Shown: piece by piece, positions 9,716-18,915 of the stretch
Position numbering within the stretch: position 1 is the first letter of the stretch
Layout of the letters: the number at the start of each line of letters is the position of its first letter
NCBI RefSeq assembly: GCF_000238315.3
Contig: NZ_CP011925.1
Location: 930,001 to 994,000 of the forward strand
Direction: 5' to 3'
Source of the DNA: Pseudoalteromonas piscicida
Lineage (GTDB): Bacteria; Pseudomonadota; Gammaproteobacteria; Enterobacterales; Alteromonadaceae
Length of the DNA stretch: 64,000 nt
Notes under the pieces: generated by a model
Told to the model about the DNA's origin: nothing
What the model saw: only the letters and a program-made list of their open reading frames with translations
The model's database searches: none
Translations under genes and position numbers: made by a program

Positions 9716-9883
9716 TTAATGTTCATTGTTTTCGCTATTTAACTCCTCAATGTCTTGCCGGGCTGCGATTTTTTCACGCTCTGCTTTTGAAATATAACGG
9801 GGTTTGTTGCTTTTGTGGAGTTTAGCATTAGCACGCTTGTCTTTTTTCTTTAAGGTTTCGTAAATTTTCTTTTTGCGGTTCAT
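9716..9883 (-). CDS. DUF2986 family small basic protein
   Basis: A 55-residue, lysine- and arginine-rich protein beginning MNRKKKIYETLKKKDKRANA and containing SNKPRYISKAEREK. This matches my recollection of the DUF2986 family, found in gammaproteobacteria and of unknown function. The strong positive charge of the first 45 residues suggests nucleic-acid or ribosome contact, which is only inference. The acidic tail ends ENNEH. Confidence 0.8.
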   Translation of the reverse strand: MNRKKKIYETLKKKDKRANAKLHKSNKPRYISKAEREKIAARQDIEELNSENNEH

Positions 9884-10022
9884 TTTCACAGCTCATTATG
9901 AATGAAGTGCTAGTTTAGCTTAGTGTTAGCGGGTTCAACAATAATAAAAAGATTATCACAGTTAACAATGAGCATGACTGCTACCTAGGTGTGACGATAC
10001 TGACCCAGTCTTAATAAGGAAA

Positions 10023-10058
10023 AATAATAAAGGCCTCGCAGGAGACCTTTATTATTTA
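10023..10058 (-). terminator. Rho-independent terminator of the Sel1-repeat gene
   Basis: A 12-bp perfect stem (10023-10034 with 10047-10058), with a smaller CCT/AGG pairing inside the loop. Read on the minus strand it ends in a T-rich run. It lies about 25 bases beyond the stop codon of the upstream minus-strand gene. Confidence 0.75.
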
Positions 10059-10069
10059 ACACTTTTATT

Positions 10070-10087
10070 AATCTAAGCTTAGATTAT
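10070..10087. repeat. Perfect 18-bp palindrome over the sel1 stop codon
   Basis: TAATCTAAGCTTAGATTA reads the same on both strands and includes the last codons and stop of the minus-strand Sel1-repeat gene. It precedes the terminator hairpin. It may help 3' end formation or be chance in AT-rich sequence. Confidence 0.5.
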
Positions 10088-10812
10088 TTAGTACGTGTTT
10101 CTGCTACGTATTTACCGGCTTGAATTCGCTCGTAAATACTATTAGCGAGTTCTTTTGCTTGTTCGATTTGTGAAGGAGAAAGCTGTTTCTCGTCGAGCAC
10201 TCGGCTCTTTGTGGCTTCAGCATAACCATTAAACTCCGCTAACGTATTCCATACGTACGAGCGTTCAATATTTTTCTCGACTCCTAAGCCCTGAAAATAC
10301 ATGAGTGCTAAATTAAACATGGCTAAGGTGTAGTTGTTTGCGGCGGCTTTTTCATACCAGTTAAGTGCGTGGCGGTAACTTTGTGGTACACCGTCACCGT
10401 TTGCATACATCAGCGCTACGTTAAATTGCGCAGCTGGCATGTTTTTGTTTGCCGCTCTGGTCATTAGCTCAACATATTTAGAGCGGTCCTTTTTAACGCC
10501 GCGACCTTCGTCATACATGACGGCTAGCGCAAACATTGCGTCGGCTTCACCCAGTTTAACGGCTTGTTGAAATAACTCTGCCGCTTTACGTGGATTTTTG
10601 ACGACACCGTAGCCGCCTTCATACATTACACCGAGTTGATAAATGCCCGGAGCGTAGTTCATTTCAGCTAAATAATTGAATTCTTGTAGTGCTTCTTCGA
10701 ACCTGCCTGCATTGAGTGCATCTATGCCTTCTTCCAATCCAGCTGTTGCCAAAGGTGCTTGGCTTAATAGTGCAATGGCGATACATGCTTTTGAAATCCT
10801 GCCTAACATCAT
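10084..10812 (-). CDS. Exported Sel1-repeat (SEL1-like TPR) protein
   Basis: A 242-residue protein with a signal peptide (cleavage probable after ATA-GLEEG) and four Sel1-like repeats covering about 50-190. Each repeat carries the A..LG.MY..G.GV signature (LGVMYEGGYGV, LAVMYDEGRGV, VALMYANGDGV, LALMYFQGLGV). Sel1 repeats form alpha-helical solenoids for protein-protein contact; in bacteria they often occur in periplasmic or envelope proteins. No enzymatic domain is attached. Its partner cannot be inferred from the neighbours. Confidence 0.85.
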   Translation of the reverse strand: MMLGRISKACIAIALLSQAPLATAGLEEGIDALNAGRFEEALQEFNYLAEMNYAPGIYQLGVMYEGGYGVVKNPRKAAELFQQAVKLGEADAMFALAVMYDEGRGVKKDRSKYVELMTRAANKNMPAAQFNVALMYANGDGVPQSYRHALNWYEKAAANNYTLAMFNLALMYFQGLGVEKNIERSYVWNTLAEFNGYAEATKSRVLDEKQLSPSQIEQAKELANSIYERIQAGKYVAETRTK

Positions 10813-10949
10813 AGACCTCCTTAAGGTAGCTATGCTAACTATGTTGTTAGTTATTCTAATGCCAGAAACACAGATTTACAAAATACAAATCTAAAATGGC
10901 AGATACTGCGTTAATATAAGGTAATAAAAACAAAAATTGAGGCAATGGG

Positions 10950-11735
10950 ATGAAGAAATTAATAGCACTGGCGCTATGTTTACTGTGTTTGGCTGGATGT
11001 AGTCAAAGATTGGCTTACAACAACCTAGGATGGTTAGCGAGTTATTATATTTCCGATTATGTTGAGCTGACGGATGAGCAAGAGGAAAAGTTGGAGGCTG
11101 ATGTAGAATCTTTGGTTGCGTGGCATCGGCAGTCAGAACTACCAAAATACAAATCTCATATCCAATCACTGTTGAAGCACTGGCAAACCATGACAGAGAG
11201 TGACATGGTGCATATGGTGTATACTACAAGAAACTATTGGTATTCCGTCGTTGAAGCCGTATATCCCAAGTTAGAAACACACCTAAATTCGCTCAACCGT
11301 GAACAGCGAGAAATGCTGATAGCCAACATAGAAAAAGAAATGTTGGACGATGACTGGGAGGAAGGAGATCAATTTAACCGCTATGAGCGTTGGCTTGGTG
11401 ATTTGAGTGATAAACAAAAGGAGCTTATTAACGAATATTATGAGCAAGGCGAGTTTGCGCGTCAGGTTTGGCGTGCACATGAACAAAGGCGATTTAGCCA
11501 GTTTAAACAAGCTATGTTACTGAGCGGCACTGAGCAGGTTTCACCTGAGCTGTTGCAGCAAGCGATAGTTACTACACCCACAGCGCTGCCTGAGCGCATC
11601 CTAGATATTCAAGCAAGACGAATAAAAGAGTATGCAAGTCTCGCCTTTAAACTTAAAGACACCATGAGCGACAAACAAAGGAAACACTTTAAAGAAGAGC
11701 TCGAAGAGTTACTCGAGCTCTTGGAATCGTTGTAA
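10950..11735 (+). CDS. DUF6279 family lipoprotein
   Basis: Lipoprotein with a typical lipobox (LCLLCLAGC, Cys at about 17) followed by SQRLAYNNLGWL and a repeat-free alpha-helical body rich in charged residues. The N-terminal motif (YNNL.WL....ISDYVELT..QE) fits DUF6279, an uncharacterised family of marine gammaproteobacteria. A heptad-rich acidic C-terminus ends in ELEELLELLESL. It is transcribed alone, convergent with a flavin reductase gene only 6 bp away. Function unknown. Confidence 0.8.
   Translation: MKKLIALALCLLCLAGCSQRLAYNNLGWLASYYISDYVELTDEQEEKLEADVESLVAWHRQSELPKYKSHIQSLLKHWQTMTESDMVHMVYTTRNYWYSVVEAVYPKLETHLNSLNREQREMLIANIEKEMLDDDWEEGDQFNRYERWLGDLSDKQKELINEYYEQGEFARQVWRAHEQRRFSQFKQAMLLSGTEQVSPELLQQAIVTTPTALPERILDIQARRIKEYASLAFKLKDTMSDKQRKHFKEELEELLELLESL
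11695..11722 (-). terminator. Hairpin inside the end of the DUF6279 gene
   Basis: A 10-bp perfect stem (11695-11704 with 11713-11722) lies within the last codons of the plus-strand gene. With only 6 bp between the convergent stops, it could serve as the 3' signal for the minus-strand flavin-reductase operon. No strong T-tract is present. Confidence 0.35.
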
Positions 11736-11741
11736 AGATAC

Positions 11742-12383
11742 CTAGCCAAGTAGCTTAATTCTGGTTGGCTTGTTTGGTTTTGCATACTCCAAACGATTAA
11801 TACGTTTGGTACTGTGATAGCCGTCTAAACTGGAAATTGCAATACTATCTAGTGCCTCGATATCAATATAGCCGTCTTCGAGCAAAGCGCTTTCTTCAAC
11901 GTGAAGCGTCTCAATTTCGCCTATTACCAGCTCGGTATCGTTGAGCTTGATGGTTTGGTGATCTTTGAGTGTAAGCCCGTATTTTAGTCTGCTTTCCTTG
12001 ACGAAAGGAGCTGGAAAAGCATTTAAATACTCGGCGGTTAGCCCCGTTTCCTCAAATTCAGATTGACTCTTTTCATATCTGGCTGAGGTTTGATGAGCTG
12101 CCATATAAATTTGAACATTGACTTGATTAATGGTGTATTTTTCAGTCGCTAAGATGTTTTCCAGTGTGTGCCTAGGTACGCTATGAGGCCTAAAAATCAC
12201 ACCTACGAGTGCCGGGTTGGCACCGAGGTGGAAAACGGAGCTGACGATAGACAAATTTTCTTGACCTGTTTCATCAACTGTTCCAATTAAGTTGGCGCTT
12301 TTGAAACCCGACAGCGAATTTATCATCAATGCGCGATAACGCTCGTCTAAGGTTTTAATATCGTCACTTGAGAAGTGTTTCAT
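11742..12383 (-). CDS. Flavin reductase family (FMN-binding split-barrel) protein
   Basis: FMN-dependent oxidoreductase of the flavin reductase/flavoredoxin type. The family core SANLIGTVDETGQENLSIVSSVF and the segment GVIFRPHSVPRHTLENI fit the FMN phosphate-binding split barrel, followed by the IGEIETLHVEE strand. The ATG used gives a protein of 213 residues starting MKHFSSDD; an upstream TTG is possible but lacks a ribosome-binding site. It is the last gene of a three-gene minus-strand operon (DCC protein, SDR, flavin reductase), with 7 bp to the SDR, suggesting a shared redox task. Confidence 0.8.
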   Translation of the reverse strand: MKHFSSDDIKTLDERYRALMINSLSGFKSANLIGTVDETGQENLSIVSSVFHLGANPALVGVIFRPHSVPRHTLENILATEKYTINQVNVQIYMAAHQTSARYEKSQSEFEETGLTAEYLNAFPAPFVKESRLKYGLTLKDHQTIKLNDTELVIGEIETLHVEESALLEDGYIDIEALDSIAISSLDGYHSTKRINRLEYAKPNKPTRIKLLG

Positions 12384-12390
12384 GATGTGT

Positions 12391-13116
12391 TCACCATTCA
12401 ATTAATTTATTTTGCCAGTCAACATAGCTCACCGTACCATCGGGGTGGCTATTTGCGATGATCCCGCTAAGTTGATGTGCCACAAATTCCGGCGTGAAGA
12501 GTTTTTCGTCTGGGACATTGGCTTGAAAGGGTTTTGAAAGTGGCGTGTCAGTAGTGCCTGGATGGAACAAAATGAGCTTAATGTTTTTTGCTCGACGCGC
12601 AAGCTCGACTGCTGCAGTTTTAAACATCATATTAAGCGCAGACTTTGAACTGCGATAGCTGTACCAGCCGCCCATCTGGTTGTCACTGATGCTTCCAACC
12701 CGGGCAGAGAGTGCCGTGACTATGCATGGCTGCTTACCTTTTATGGCTGGCAATAAAGCTTGCAACCAAAGCATGGGGATCATGGTATTGATATTAAACA
12801 GCGCCATGCTGTATTCGAGATCAATTTCCTCAAGCTTTTTCTCTGGAAATTTATCAAACTCGTCATGGAGTAAGCCATTAAAAATAGTGACGCTCTTTAC
12901 CGTTAAGCCCAACTCGAGAATACGGCTCGCAACTTGACGAATTTGTGCTTTAGAATAATCACACTGAAAATGCAGATTATTAGCTTGTTGAGCTGTTTTA
13001 GTTTGCCTAGACACCGAGATCACATTGACGTCGGGACTTTGTTCGGTTTGCGCTTTTACAAAGGCTTGGGCAATCTCTGAGCTCGCACCAATCACTATGA
13101 TGGCGAGGTTAGTCAC
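12391..13116 (-). CDS. Short-chain dehydrogenase/reductase (SDR)
   Basis: Classical NAD(P)-dependent SDR. The N-terminal beta strand with IVIGASSEIAQAF replaces the common TGxxxGxG by a GASS variant seen in C-factor-like SDRs. Catalytic residues are in SYRSSKSALNMM (Tyr-x-x-x-Lys) with a preceding Ser in TALSARVG. It ends WQNKLIEW. The GTG start chosen lies in the sequence GTGACTAA, overlapping the stop of the preceding gene, and has GGAG 8 bases upstream; another GTG 15 bases earlier is possible. The overlap implies translational coupling. Substrate unknown. Confidence 0.8.
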   Translation of the reverse strand: MTNLAIIVIGASSEIAQAFVKAQTEQSPDVNVISVSRQTKTAQQANNLHFQCDYSKAQIRQVASRILELGLTVKSVTIFNGLLHDEFDKFPEKKLEEIDLEYSMALFNINTMIPMLWLQALLPAIKGKQPCIVTALSARVGSISDNQMGGWYSYRSSKSALNMMFKTAAVELARRAKNIKLILFHPGTTDTPLSKPFQANVPDEKLFTPEFVAHQLSGIIANSHPDGTVSYVDWQNKLIEW

Positions 13117-13498
13117 GATTGCAGTCTCCACTATTTTGCATACCGCATTGATTTGGGTACAGAAGTTTAGAAATTTTCATTCTGTGCCTTGCAAAAAACA
13201 AGTAAACGCCGTCTGCAATTGTTCGGATGATGGGTAATCTCAATAATTTGATCCAGCGATGTTTGCCAACTTGACCCCAGGCCGCTGCGGTAACATCTAG
13301 TCCTACAATGAGCTTGCCTTGGCTATCATAACCGTGGAGTTTAGCCATAGCCGCTTCATGCTCTATCTCAGGAAACTCGGTAGAGAAGCGGTTATCGTGA
13401 ATGTTCACTAAATCAATTTTATTGTGTTGATCGAAACGTTTAAGTTCATTCATTTCTCCTACACACAGCGGACAGTTACCATCGTAAAATACAATCAT
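13109..13498 (-). CDS. DCC-family thiol-disulfide oxidoreductase (DUF393)
   Basis: A 129-residue protein with the founding DCC motif YDGNCPLCVGEM at the very N-terminus and the family's downstream pattern (RF..E.....AMAKLHG and KHRWIKLLRLPIIRTIADGVYLFFARHR). The CxxC at 10-13 resembles a thioredoxin-type redox site. It is the first gene of the operon with the SDR and flavin reductase. Confidence 0.85.
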   Translation of the reverse strand: MIVFYDGNCPLCVGEMNELKRFDQHNKIDLVNIHDNRFSTEFPEIEHEAAMAKLHGYDSQGKLIVGLDVTAAAWGQVGKHRWIKLLRLPIIRTIADGVYLFFARHRMKISKLLYPNQCGMQNSGDCNRD

Positions 13499-13623
13499 TC
13501 GCTCACTCGAATAATACTTATCTTTGTCATGTTATTACGTTAACGTCTTGAAAATAGATCGTTCGCAAATCAATTTATTCTCGGTATAGTGGAGTTCGAG
13601 TATCTTTTCATCAAGGAGATTGT

Positions 13624-16257
13624 ATGACTGAGCAATACGCAAGCCTACGTAGTAATGTGAGCCTTTTGGGGCAGATGTTAGGGCAAATTATTCAACAAGC
13701 GCAGGGTCAAGAGACGCTAGATAAAGTTGAAGAAATTAGGCACCTAGCAAAATCCTCTAGAAGCGGTAATGATTCAGATAGGCAAGCGCTGATTGACACC
13801 TTACGTAGCCTAAGCGATGAAGCGCTACTTCCCGTTGCTCGCTCATTTAATCATTTCTTAAACCTGGCGAATGTCGCAGAACAATTCCACACCATTTCAA
13901 AATCGGGCTCTCCAGACGGCGTGATGATCGAAGTCGATAAGGCGCTTGATGAATTGCAAAGTAAAGTCGATGCCGGTGCGCTGACACTAAACGAAGTTGC
14001 AGATGTAATAAGCAAACTAAAAATCGATTTGGTGCTAACCGCTCACCCAACGGAAGTAACACGCAGAACCATCATCAATAAACACGTCGAGCTGAGTGAG
14101 TGTTTAAAAGTGCTTGAGGTGACTTCAGGTGAGGACCCTGTCTACGATGAGGTCATTGACCGTATTGAGCAGTTGATCTCACAAGCGTGGCACACTAGCG
14201 ATATTAGAGAAAAGCGACCTACGCCACTGGATGAAGCAAAGTGGGGGTTCGCGGTTATCGAAAATAGTCTTTGGGAAGCCGTGCCTAAGTTTGTTCGGTA
14301 TTTCAACGCCCAAGTGAAAACGCGATTAAACTTACAACTACCAGCCAATTTTAGTCCTATCCAGCTCACTTCTTGGATGGGTGGCGATAGAGACGGCAAC
14401 CCGTTTGTTACTTCTCATGTGACGCAATCTGTGCTTGATCACGGCCGCTGGATGGCGCTTGACTTATATCGTCGCGATCTAGAAATCTTGGGTGCAGAAC
14501 TTTCTATGAGTAATGCATCCGAAAGCTTTATAGCGCGAGCGGACGGTAGCAATGAACCTTATCGCCATGTATTAAAGCAAGTACGCGCCGAGGTAGAAGA
14601 AACCATTGCAGCATTGGAATATAAAATCAAAGGCACGCCCTCGCATTATCAAGACAAGATTAAACAGGTATCACAGATAAGAGAGCCACTAGAGGCGTGT
14701 TATCGCTCCTTGGTTGATTGTCGCATGGCTAATATTGCCGATGGTTTATTGTTGGATGTATTAAGACGAATTGACTGCTTTGGCGTGTCTTTATGTAAGT
14801 TAGATATTCGTCAAGATTCCGCCAGACATACCGAAGTGTTTTCTGAATTAACGCGCTATTTGGGTCTTGGCGATTATGCCCAGTGGCAAGAAGCAGACAA
14901 GCAAGCTTTCTTATTAACCGAACTAAGCTCGAGACGACCGTTACTGCCGCGTCATTGGCAACCTTCTTCCAATGTTCAAGAGGTGCTAGAGACATTTGCA
15001 ACTATTGCGGATCAAGACCAAAATGCACTTGGCATTTACATTATCTCAATGGCGCAAAGTGCCTCAGATATTCTCGCCGTACATTTATTACTCCAAGAAA
15101 GCGGATGTAAATTCAACTTACCGGTAGCCCCGCTATTTGAAACGCTGGATGATTTAAATAACGCACAATCAGTGATCAGCGGGTTATTTGAGAACACTTG
15201 GTATAAAGGCACGATTGGTGCCAAGCAATATGTCATGATCGGCTATTCCGACTCTGCAAAAGACGCAGGAATGATGGCGGCAGGATGGGCGCAGTATGAT
15301 GCAATGGAAAAGCTGGTTAACCTTGCTGATGCGAAGGGCATCGAGCTGGTGCTTTTCCATGGCCGCGGAGGCACGATTGGTCGTGGAGGTGCGCCTGCAG
15401 CACAAGCGCTGAGATCTCAGCCTCCTGGGTCGCTAAAAAGTGGCTTGCGAGTAACCGAGCAAGGCGAAATGATCCGCTTTAAATTTGGTTTACCTAAAGT
15501 CGCGATGCAAAGTCTATCTATTTATACCAGTGCGATTTTACAAAGTAATTTGTTGCCGCCTCCTAGACCCGAACCTAAATGGGTAGAGGTAATGGAGACG
15601 ATTAGTGAAGCTTCCTGTAAAAAGTATCGCAGTATTGTTCGAGAGAATCCTGAGTTTGTTCCTTACTTTAGAATGGCAACGCCAGAACAAGAGTTGTCTA
15701 AATTGCCGCTAGGCTCGAGGCCTTCTAAACGAAATCCAAACGGCGGAGTAGAGAGTTTGAGGGCTATTCCTTGGATTTTCGCATGGAGTCAAAATCGCTT
15801 GATGTTACCTGCTTGGCTGGGGGCAAAAGAAGGTCTTGAAGCTGCCGTAGAAACGTTTGGTAAAGACATGCTGCAAGAAATGAGCGCAAAGTGGCCATTT
15901 TTTAGAACCCGTTTAGAAATGCTCGAAATGGTATTCTGTAAAGCCGATCTCTGGCTCAGCGAGATGTATGATGCAAGTTTAGTTAGTGATGAATATAGAG
16001 GCCTAGGGGATGAATTAAGAGACAACTTGCAGCAAGCCATCGAGCTTATTCGCGGCCTTGCGCCAGAGTCATCGTTGTTGTCACAGCAACCTTGGATCAA
16101 AGAATCAATCGGGCTGAGAAACCCGTATACCGATCCTCTAAACTTGTTACAAATAGAACTGTTAAAGCGTGTGCGCGAAGAAACCAATCACGATTTGGAA
16201 CTGGCACTTATGATCACGATGACAGGGATTGCGGCGGGAATGCGCAACACGGGTTAG
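13624..16257 (+). CDS. ppc: Phosphoenolpyruvate carboxylase
   Basis: Fixes bicarbonate onto PEP to give oxaloacetate, refilling the TCA cycle. Full length at 877 residues. The catalytic His141 lies in [11 protein letters not shown], the glycine-rich loop [14 protein letters not shown] is intact, and the protein ends with MRNTG, the conserved C-terminal motif. [11 protein letters not shown] and the LGSRPSKR stretch are also typical. AAGGAG precedes the ATG. Monocistronic, closed by a good terminator. Confidence 0.97.
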   Translation: MTEQYASLRSNVSLLGQMLGQIIQQAQGQETLDKVEEIRHLAKSSRSGNDSDRQALIDTLRSLSDEALLPVARSFNHFLNLANVAEQFHTISKSGSPDGVMIEVDKALDELQSKVDAGALTLNEVADVISKLKIDLVLTAHPTEVTRRTIINKHVELSECLKVLEVTSGEDPVYDEVIDRIEQLISQAWHTSDIREKRPTPLDEAKWGFAVIENSLWEAVPKFVRYFNAQVKTRLNLQLPANFSPIQLTSWMGGDRDGNPFVTSHVTQSVLDHGRWMALDLYRRDLEILGAELSMSNASESFIARADGSNEPYRHVLKQVRAEVEETIAALEYKIKGTPSHYQDKIKQVSQIREPLEACYRSLVDCRMANIADGLLLDVLRRIDCFGVSLCKLDIRQDSARHTEVFSELTRYLGLGDYAQWQEADKQAFLLTELSSRRPLLPRHWQPSSNVQEVLETFATIADQDQNALGIYIISMAQSASDILAVHLLLQESGCKFNLPVAPLFETLDDLNNAQSVISGLFENTWYKGTIGAKQYVMIGYSDSAKDAGMMAAGWAQYDAMEKLVNLADAKGIELVLFHGRGGTIGRGGAPAAQALRSQPPGSLKSGLRVTEQGEMIRFKFGLPKVAMQSLSIYTSAILQSNLLPPPRPEPKWVEVMETISEASCKKYRSIVRENPEFVPYFRMATPEQELSKLPLGSRPSKRNPNGGVESLRAIPWIFAWSQNRLMLPAWLGAKEGLEAAVETFGKDMLQEMSAKWPFFRTRLEMLEMVFCKADLWLSEMYDASLVSDEYRGLGDELRDNLQQAIELIRGLAPESSLLSQQPWIKESIGLRNPYTDPLNLLQIELLKRVREETNHDLELALMITMTGIAAGMRNTG

Positions 16258-16316
16258 TGCAACAATTTGAATAATCTATTTTTGTAAAATTTTACATTTA
16301 TAAGCATAACAGCTAC

Positions 16317-16345
16317 AAAACCAATCCCAATGGATTGGTTTTTTT
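16317..16345 (+). terminator. Rho-independent terminator of ppc
   Basis: An 11-bp stem (16317-16327 with 16332-16342), CAAT loop and a following T-run, 60 bases after the ppc stop codon. Confidence 0.9.
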
Positions 16346-16375
16346 ATTTTGGTTGGTTTTTTATTAGTATATTTA

Positions 16376-16403
16376 TTGACAGTAATTCTCATTGATTTAA
16401 AAT
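16376..16403 (+). promoter_or_regulatory. Sigma-70 promoter with a Fur-like site in its spacer
   Basis: TTGACA (16376-16381) and TAAAAT (16398-16403) are spaced by 16 bp. The reverse complement of 16378-16396 contains AATGAGAATTACT and matches 12 of 19 positions of the Fur consensus, by my own hand alignment. A Fur-Fe2+ complex bound there would block the promoter. The match is moderate. Confidence 0.45.
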
Positions 16404-16457
16404 GCGCGGCTGGTTTAACCAGTCGTTTTATTTGTTTTATTCAAGAATTGTCGGTTG

Positions 16458-16841
16458 ATGGGTCTACGATACATGCACAAAATTTCTACTAGCGTCACAT
16501 TTGATGAGTGTAATGATCTGATTATGATGAAGGTCAGAGGCATTGCGAATGCAAACGATGTGGTCTCGGCATACGAGAAAGCCAATCTATATGCAAAAAA
16601 GCATAATAGTAGCAAAGTATTAGTGGATGTGAGTGAACTTGAACACCGCTTTGCGGCGATTGATATTGTGAACATAATGCCAAAAGTTGCGCATAATATT
16701 GGCAATTTGCATATTGCACGCGTCGTTGGTTTTGAAGGTTATATGCATGACCTTTTTCTACAAAAAATTAAGCGTTTTAATATCAGCGCTGAAAACTTTG
16801 AGTGTTTTAAATCTGCAAGAGAATGGTTGAGTCGGCTGTAA
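16458..16841 (+). CDS. SpoIIAA-like (STAS-fold) protein
   Basis: A small protein of 127 residues with alternating beta-alpha pattern (KVLVDVSELEHRFAAIDIVN, HIARVVGFEG) resembling the SpoIIAA-like/STAS group (PF11964 type). These proteins often bind lipids or act in regulation, but no partner kinase or sigma regulator is nearby. Starts at 16458 or 16473 are both possible, since neither has a strong Shine-Dalgarno sequence. Iron control is suggested only by the upstream Fur-like element. Family placement is tentative. Confidence 0.65.
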   Translation: MGLRYMHKISTSVTFDECNDLIMMKVRGIANANDVVSAYEKANLYAKKHNSSKVLVDVSELEHRFAAIDIVNIMPKVAHNIGNLHIARVVGFEGYMHDLFLQKIKRFNISAENFECFKSAREWLSRL

Positions 16842-16884
16842 CTCTTGCGTAAACTATCCTGCCATAGATAAACATGACAACAAT

Positions 16885-17751
16885 ATGGCAAAGATAGAAC
16901 CATCAATAAAAAGTGCGTTAACGCAATACGCCATTGCCCATCGTGGAATATTTAGTTATTCCCAGCTAGCACAATATCAAAACCGTTTTCAATTATCTCG
17001 ATCTGAGCTTGAGGCTGCTTTGCTTGACGTTGCGGCTGAGTTTGCTACGCCTCCTATTTCACAATTTTATGTTGGTGCCATTGCTTGGGATGATAAATCT
17101 CAACAAGCGTTTTTAGGCGCAAATTTAGAGTTCTCGCATCAGGCGCTTTCTTTGGTTGTTCATGCTGAGCAAGCGGCAATTAACAATGCGTGGTTAAATG
17201 GCGCAACTGAAATCTCTAAAATGACGATCAATGCCGCGCCTTGCGGATTTTGTCGCCAATTTATGAATGAACTAAGCACCGCAAAGGAGCTTGAAATTTT
17301 ATTGCCGACAGGCAAAACCTCGTTGTGTGATTTGCTGCCGACTTCGTTTGGTCCGGACGATCTGGGCAACAGTGAAAAGCTCTTTTCTCAAGCGCAACAT
17401 CTTGCTGCGAATGAAACATCGCCTGCATCAATCAGTGCGGCACTTTATCAGCATTATCTGCGCGCTTATTGCCCCTACACACACAACCAAAGTGCGGTGG
17501 AAATTAAACTAGACACTGGTGAGTGCTTTTATGGGCGTTATGCTGAAAATGCGGCTTATAACCCAAGCTTATCGCCATTACAAAGTGCACTAAGTCAATT
17601 AGCGATGTCGGGTAAAGTATTATCTGAGGTAAATGTCGTAGAGATCACTTTGCTAGAAAAGCAGGGCAGTGCTAATCAGTTGCAAGTAAGCTTAGCGGTT
17701 TTAAAGGCATACAATGCCGAGCATTTGCTTACACATATAGAGATTGAGTAA
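16885..17751 (+). CDS. cdd: Cytidine deaminase (large, dimeric type)
   Basis: Deaminates cytidine and deoxycytidine to uridine derivatives in pyrimidine salvage. Zinc and catalytic residues are visible: His93-Ala94-Glu95 (VVHAEQAA) and Cys120/Cys123 (APCGFCRQF). At 288 residues it is the two-domain enterobacterial type, whose second domain is a degenerate copy. It converges on udp, the next enzyme in the pathway, across a shared hairpin. Confidence 0.95.
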   Translation: MAKIEPSIKSALTQYAIAHRGIFSYSQLAQYQNRFQLSRSELEAALLDVAAEFATPPISQFYVGAIAWDDKSQQAFLGANLEFSHQALSLVVHAEQAAINNAWLNGATEISKMTINAAPCGFCRQFMNELSTAKELEILLPTGKTSLCDLLPTSFGPDDLGNSEKLFSQAQHLAANETSPASISAALYQHYLRAYCPYTHNQSAVEIKLDTGECFYGRYAENAAYNPSLSPLQSALSQLAMSGKVLSEVNVVEITLLEKQGSANQLQVSLAVLKAYNAEHLLTHIEIE

Positions 17752-17765
17752 TCACTCAATCTCTA
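17738..17765. terminator. Shared hairpin between cdd and udp
   Basis: A 12-bp perfect stem (17738-17749 with 17754-17765) with an AATC loop, overlapping the cdd stop codon and 12 bp before the udp stop. It lacks a strong T-tract on either strand but is well placed as a bidirectional terminator. Confidence 0.55.
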
Positions 17766-17777
17766 CGCTTAGCGCTA

Positions 17778-18536
17778 TTATTTCGAAAGTAATAGTTCAG
17801 CAGCTTTTAATACTGCAGTGACGGCTTTTTTTTCAACGGCTTGATGGTCGACATTGGGGATTTCTTGGCGTGTTCTGTTTACCAAGACGCCCGCAAGACA
17901 AGCTGCCTTCAATCCAAGTGCTGCACACATGGTAAATAATGTCGCAGATTCCATCTCATAGTTCATCACATTAAGCTTTTGCCATTCTGCACACGAACCT
18001 TGATACGCCTTTCTGACGTAGCCTGAGTATGTGTCGTAACGTTCTTGCCCAGGGTAGAAAGTATCGCTAGACGCAGTGATCCCAACGTGATGAGTAATGC
18101 CCAAAGATTCACAGGCTTGTACCATTGCCGAAGTGGTGTGGAAATCAGAAACCGCAGGAAACTCGATAGGCGCAAAATGCTGGCTAGCGCCATCTAAACG
18201 CACTGATGCCGTGCTCACCAAAATATCACCTTCATTGATATGTGGTTGAATAGCGCCAGTCGTACCTATGCGTAAAAAGGTAGTGATACCAAGCTGTGCT
18301 AATTCTTCAACTGCGATTGACGTTGATGGGCCGCCTATACCTGTTGAACAAATTACCACAGGACTTTTATTTAAAAAGCCAAGGTAAATATGAAATTCGC
18401 GAGTTTGTGCTAAGCAGACTGGAGAGTCAAGATATTCGGAAATGCGTTTTGAGCGCTCGGGATCACCCGGAACAATTGCCAGTGAAGCGCCTTGTAGGTC
18501 GGCTTTCGTAAGACCTAAGTGAAATACCTTTTCCAT
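17778..18536 (-). CDS. udp: Uridine phosphorylase
   Basis: Cleaves uridine with phosphate to uracil and ribose-1-phosphate. The sequence has the E. coli Udp layout: [13 protein letters not shown] at the start, [11 protein letters not shown] (phosphate-binding Arg), [20 protein letters not shown], and [18 protein letters not shown] with the Glu that binds ribose. Length (252) is normal. AAGG lies just before the ATG. Together with cdd it forms a convergent pyrimidine-salvage pair. Confidence 0.96.
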   Translation of the reverse strand: MEKVFHLGLTKADLQGASLAIVPGDPERSKRISEYLDSPVCLAQTREFHIYLGFLNKSPVVICSTGIGGPSTSIAVEELAQLGITTFLRIGTTGAIQPHINEGDILVSTASVRLDGASQHFAPIEFPAVSDFHTTSAMVQACESLGITHHVGITASSDTFYPGQERYDTYSGYVRKAYQGSCAEWQKLNVMNYEMESATLFTMCAALGLKAACLAGVLVNRTRQEIPNVDHQAVEKKAVTAVLKAAELLLSK

Positions 18537-18630
18537 AGTAAACCTTAGTTATAATTAAAGCGTAATGTTTATAGTTAATGCCTATCAAGTACAGGACAGA
18601 TGTCCTATTTAAGCGTGGCATGTTTAAATT
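18537..18630. other. Upstream region of udp, gene-free
   Basis: Contains a short dyad AGGACAGATGTCCT, which could be a regulator site for udp, and otherwise no visible feature before the repeat element that follows. Confidence 0.35.
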
Positions 18631-18819
18631 ATACCAACCGTATTAAGTAAATGCGTTATTTTGAAGCAGGGAAATAGCATTAGTAGCCCCGCTCTTACAT
18701 CCTGCTACCGCTAAGGTATCTAAATCCATTTAGGCAAGGAAAAAATTTTACTATTTAGTTGTTCTTAATGAAAAATTTCTAACGAAGCTTATATGATGTT
18801 TTTCCCTTCAAATTGGTTA
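18631..18819 (+). repeat. MITE-like intergenic repeat, copy A
   Basis: Begins ATACCAA, ends CAAATTGGTTA, and contains CTATTTAGTTGTTCT (18751-18765). That core is identical to the one in the element at 49.01-49.17 kb read on the other strand. AGGCAA before the core, AAATTT.TAACG after it and CTTCAAATTG further on are also shared. The right end looks internally deleted relative to the other copy. There is no coding capacity. Confidence 0.65.
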
Positions 18820-18915
18820 GAGAATTAATGCAGCTGTTATTATAGCTCGGGATAGCTTGCAGGATTGTCGATGTTCCACTAAACCTTAACATGAGAGCAA
18901 CAATGAGGAATGGTT

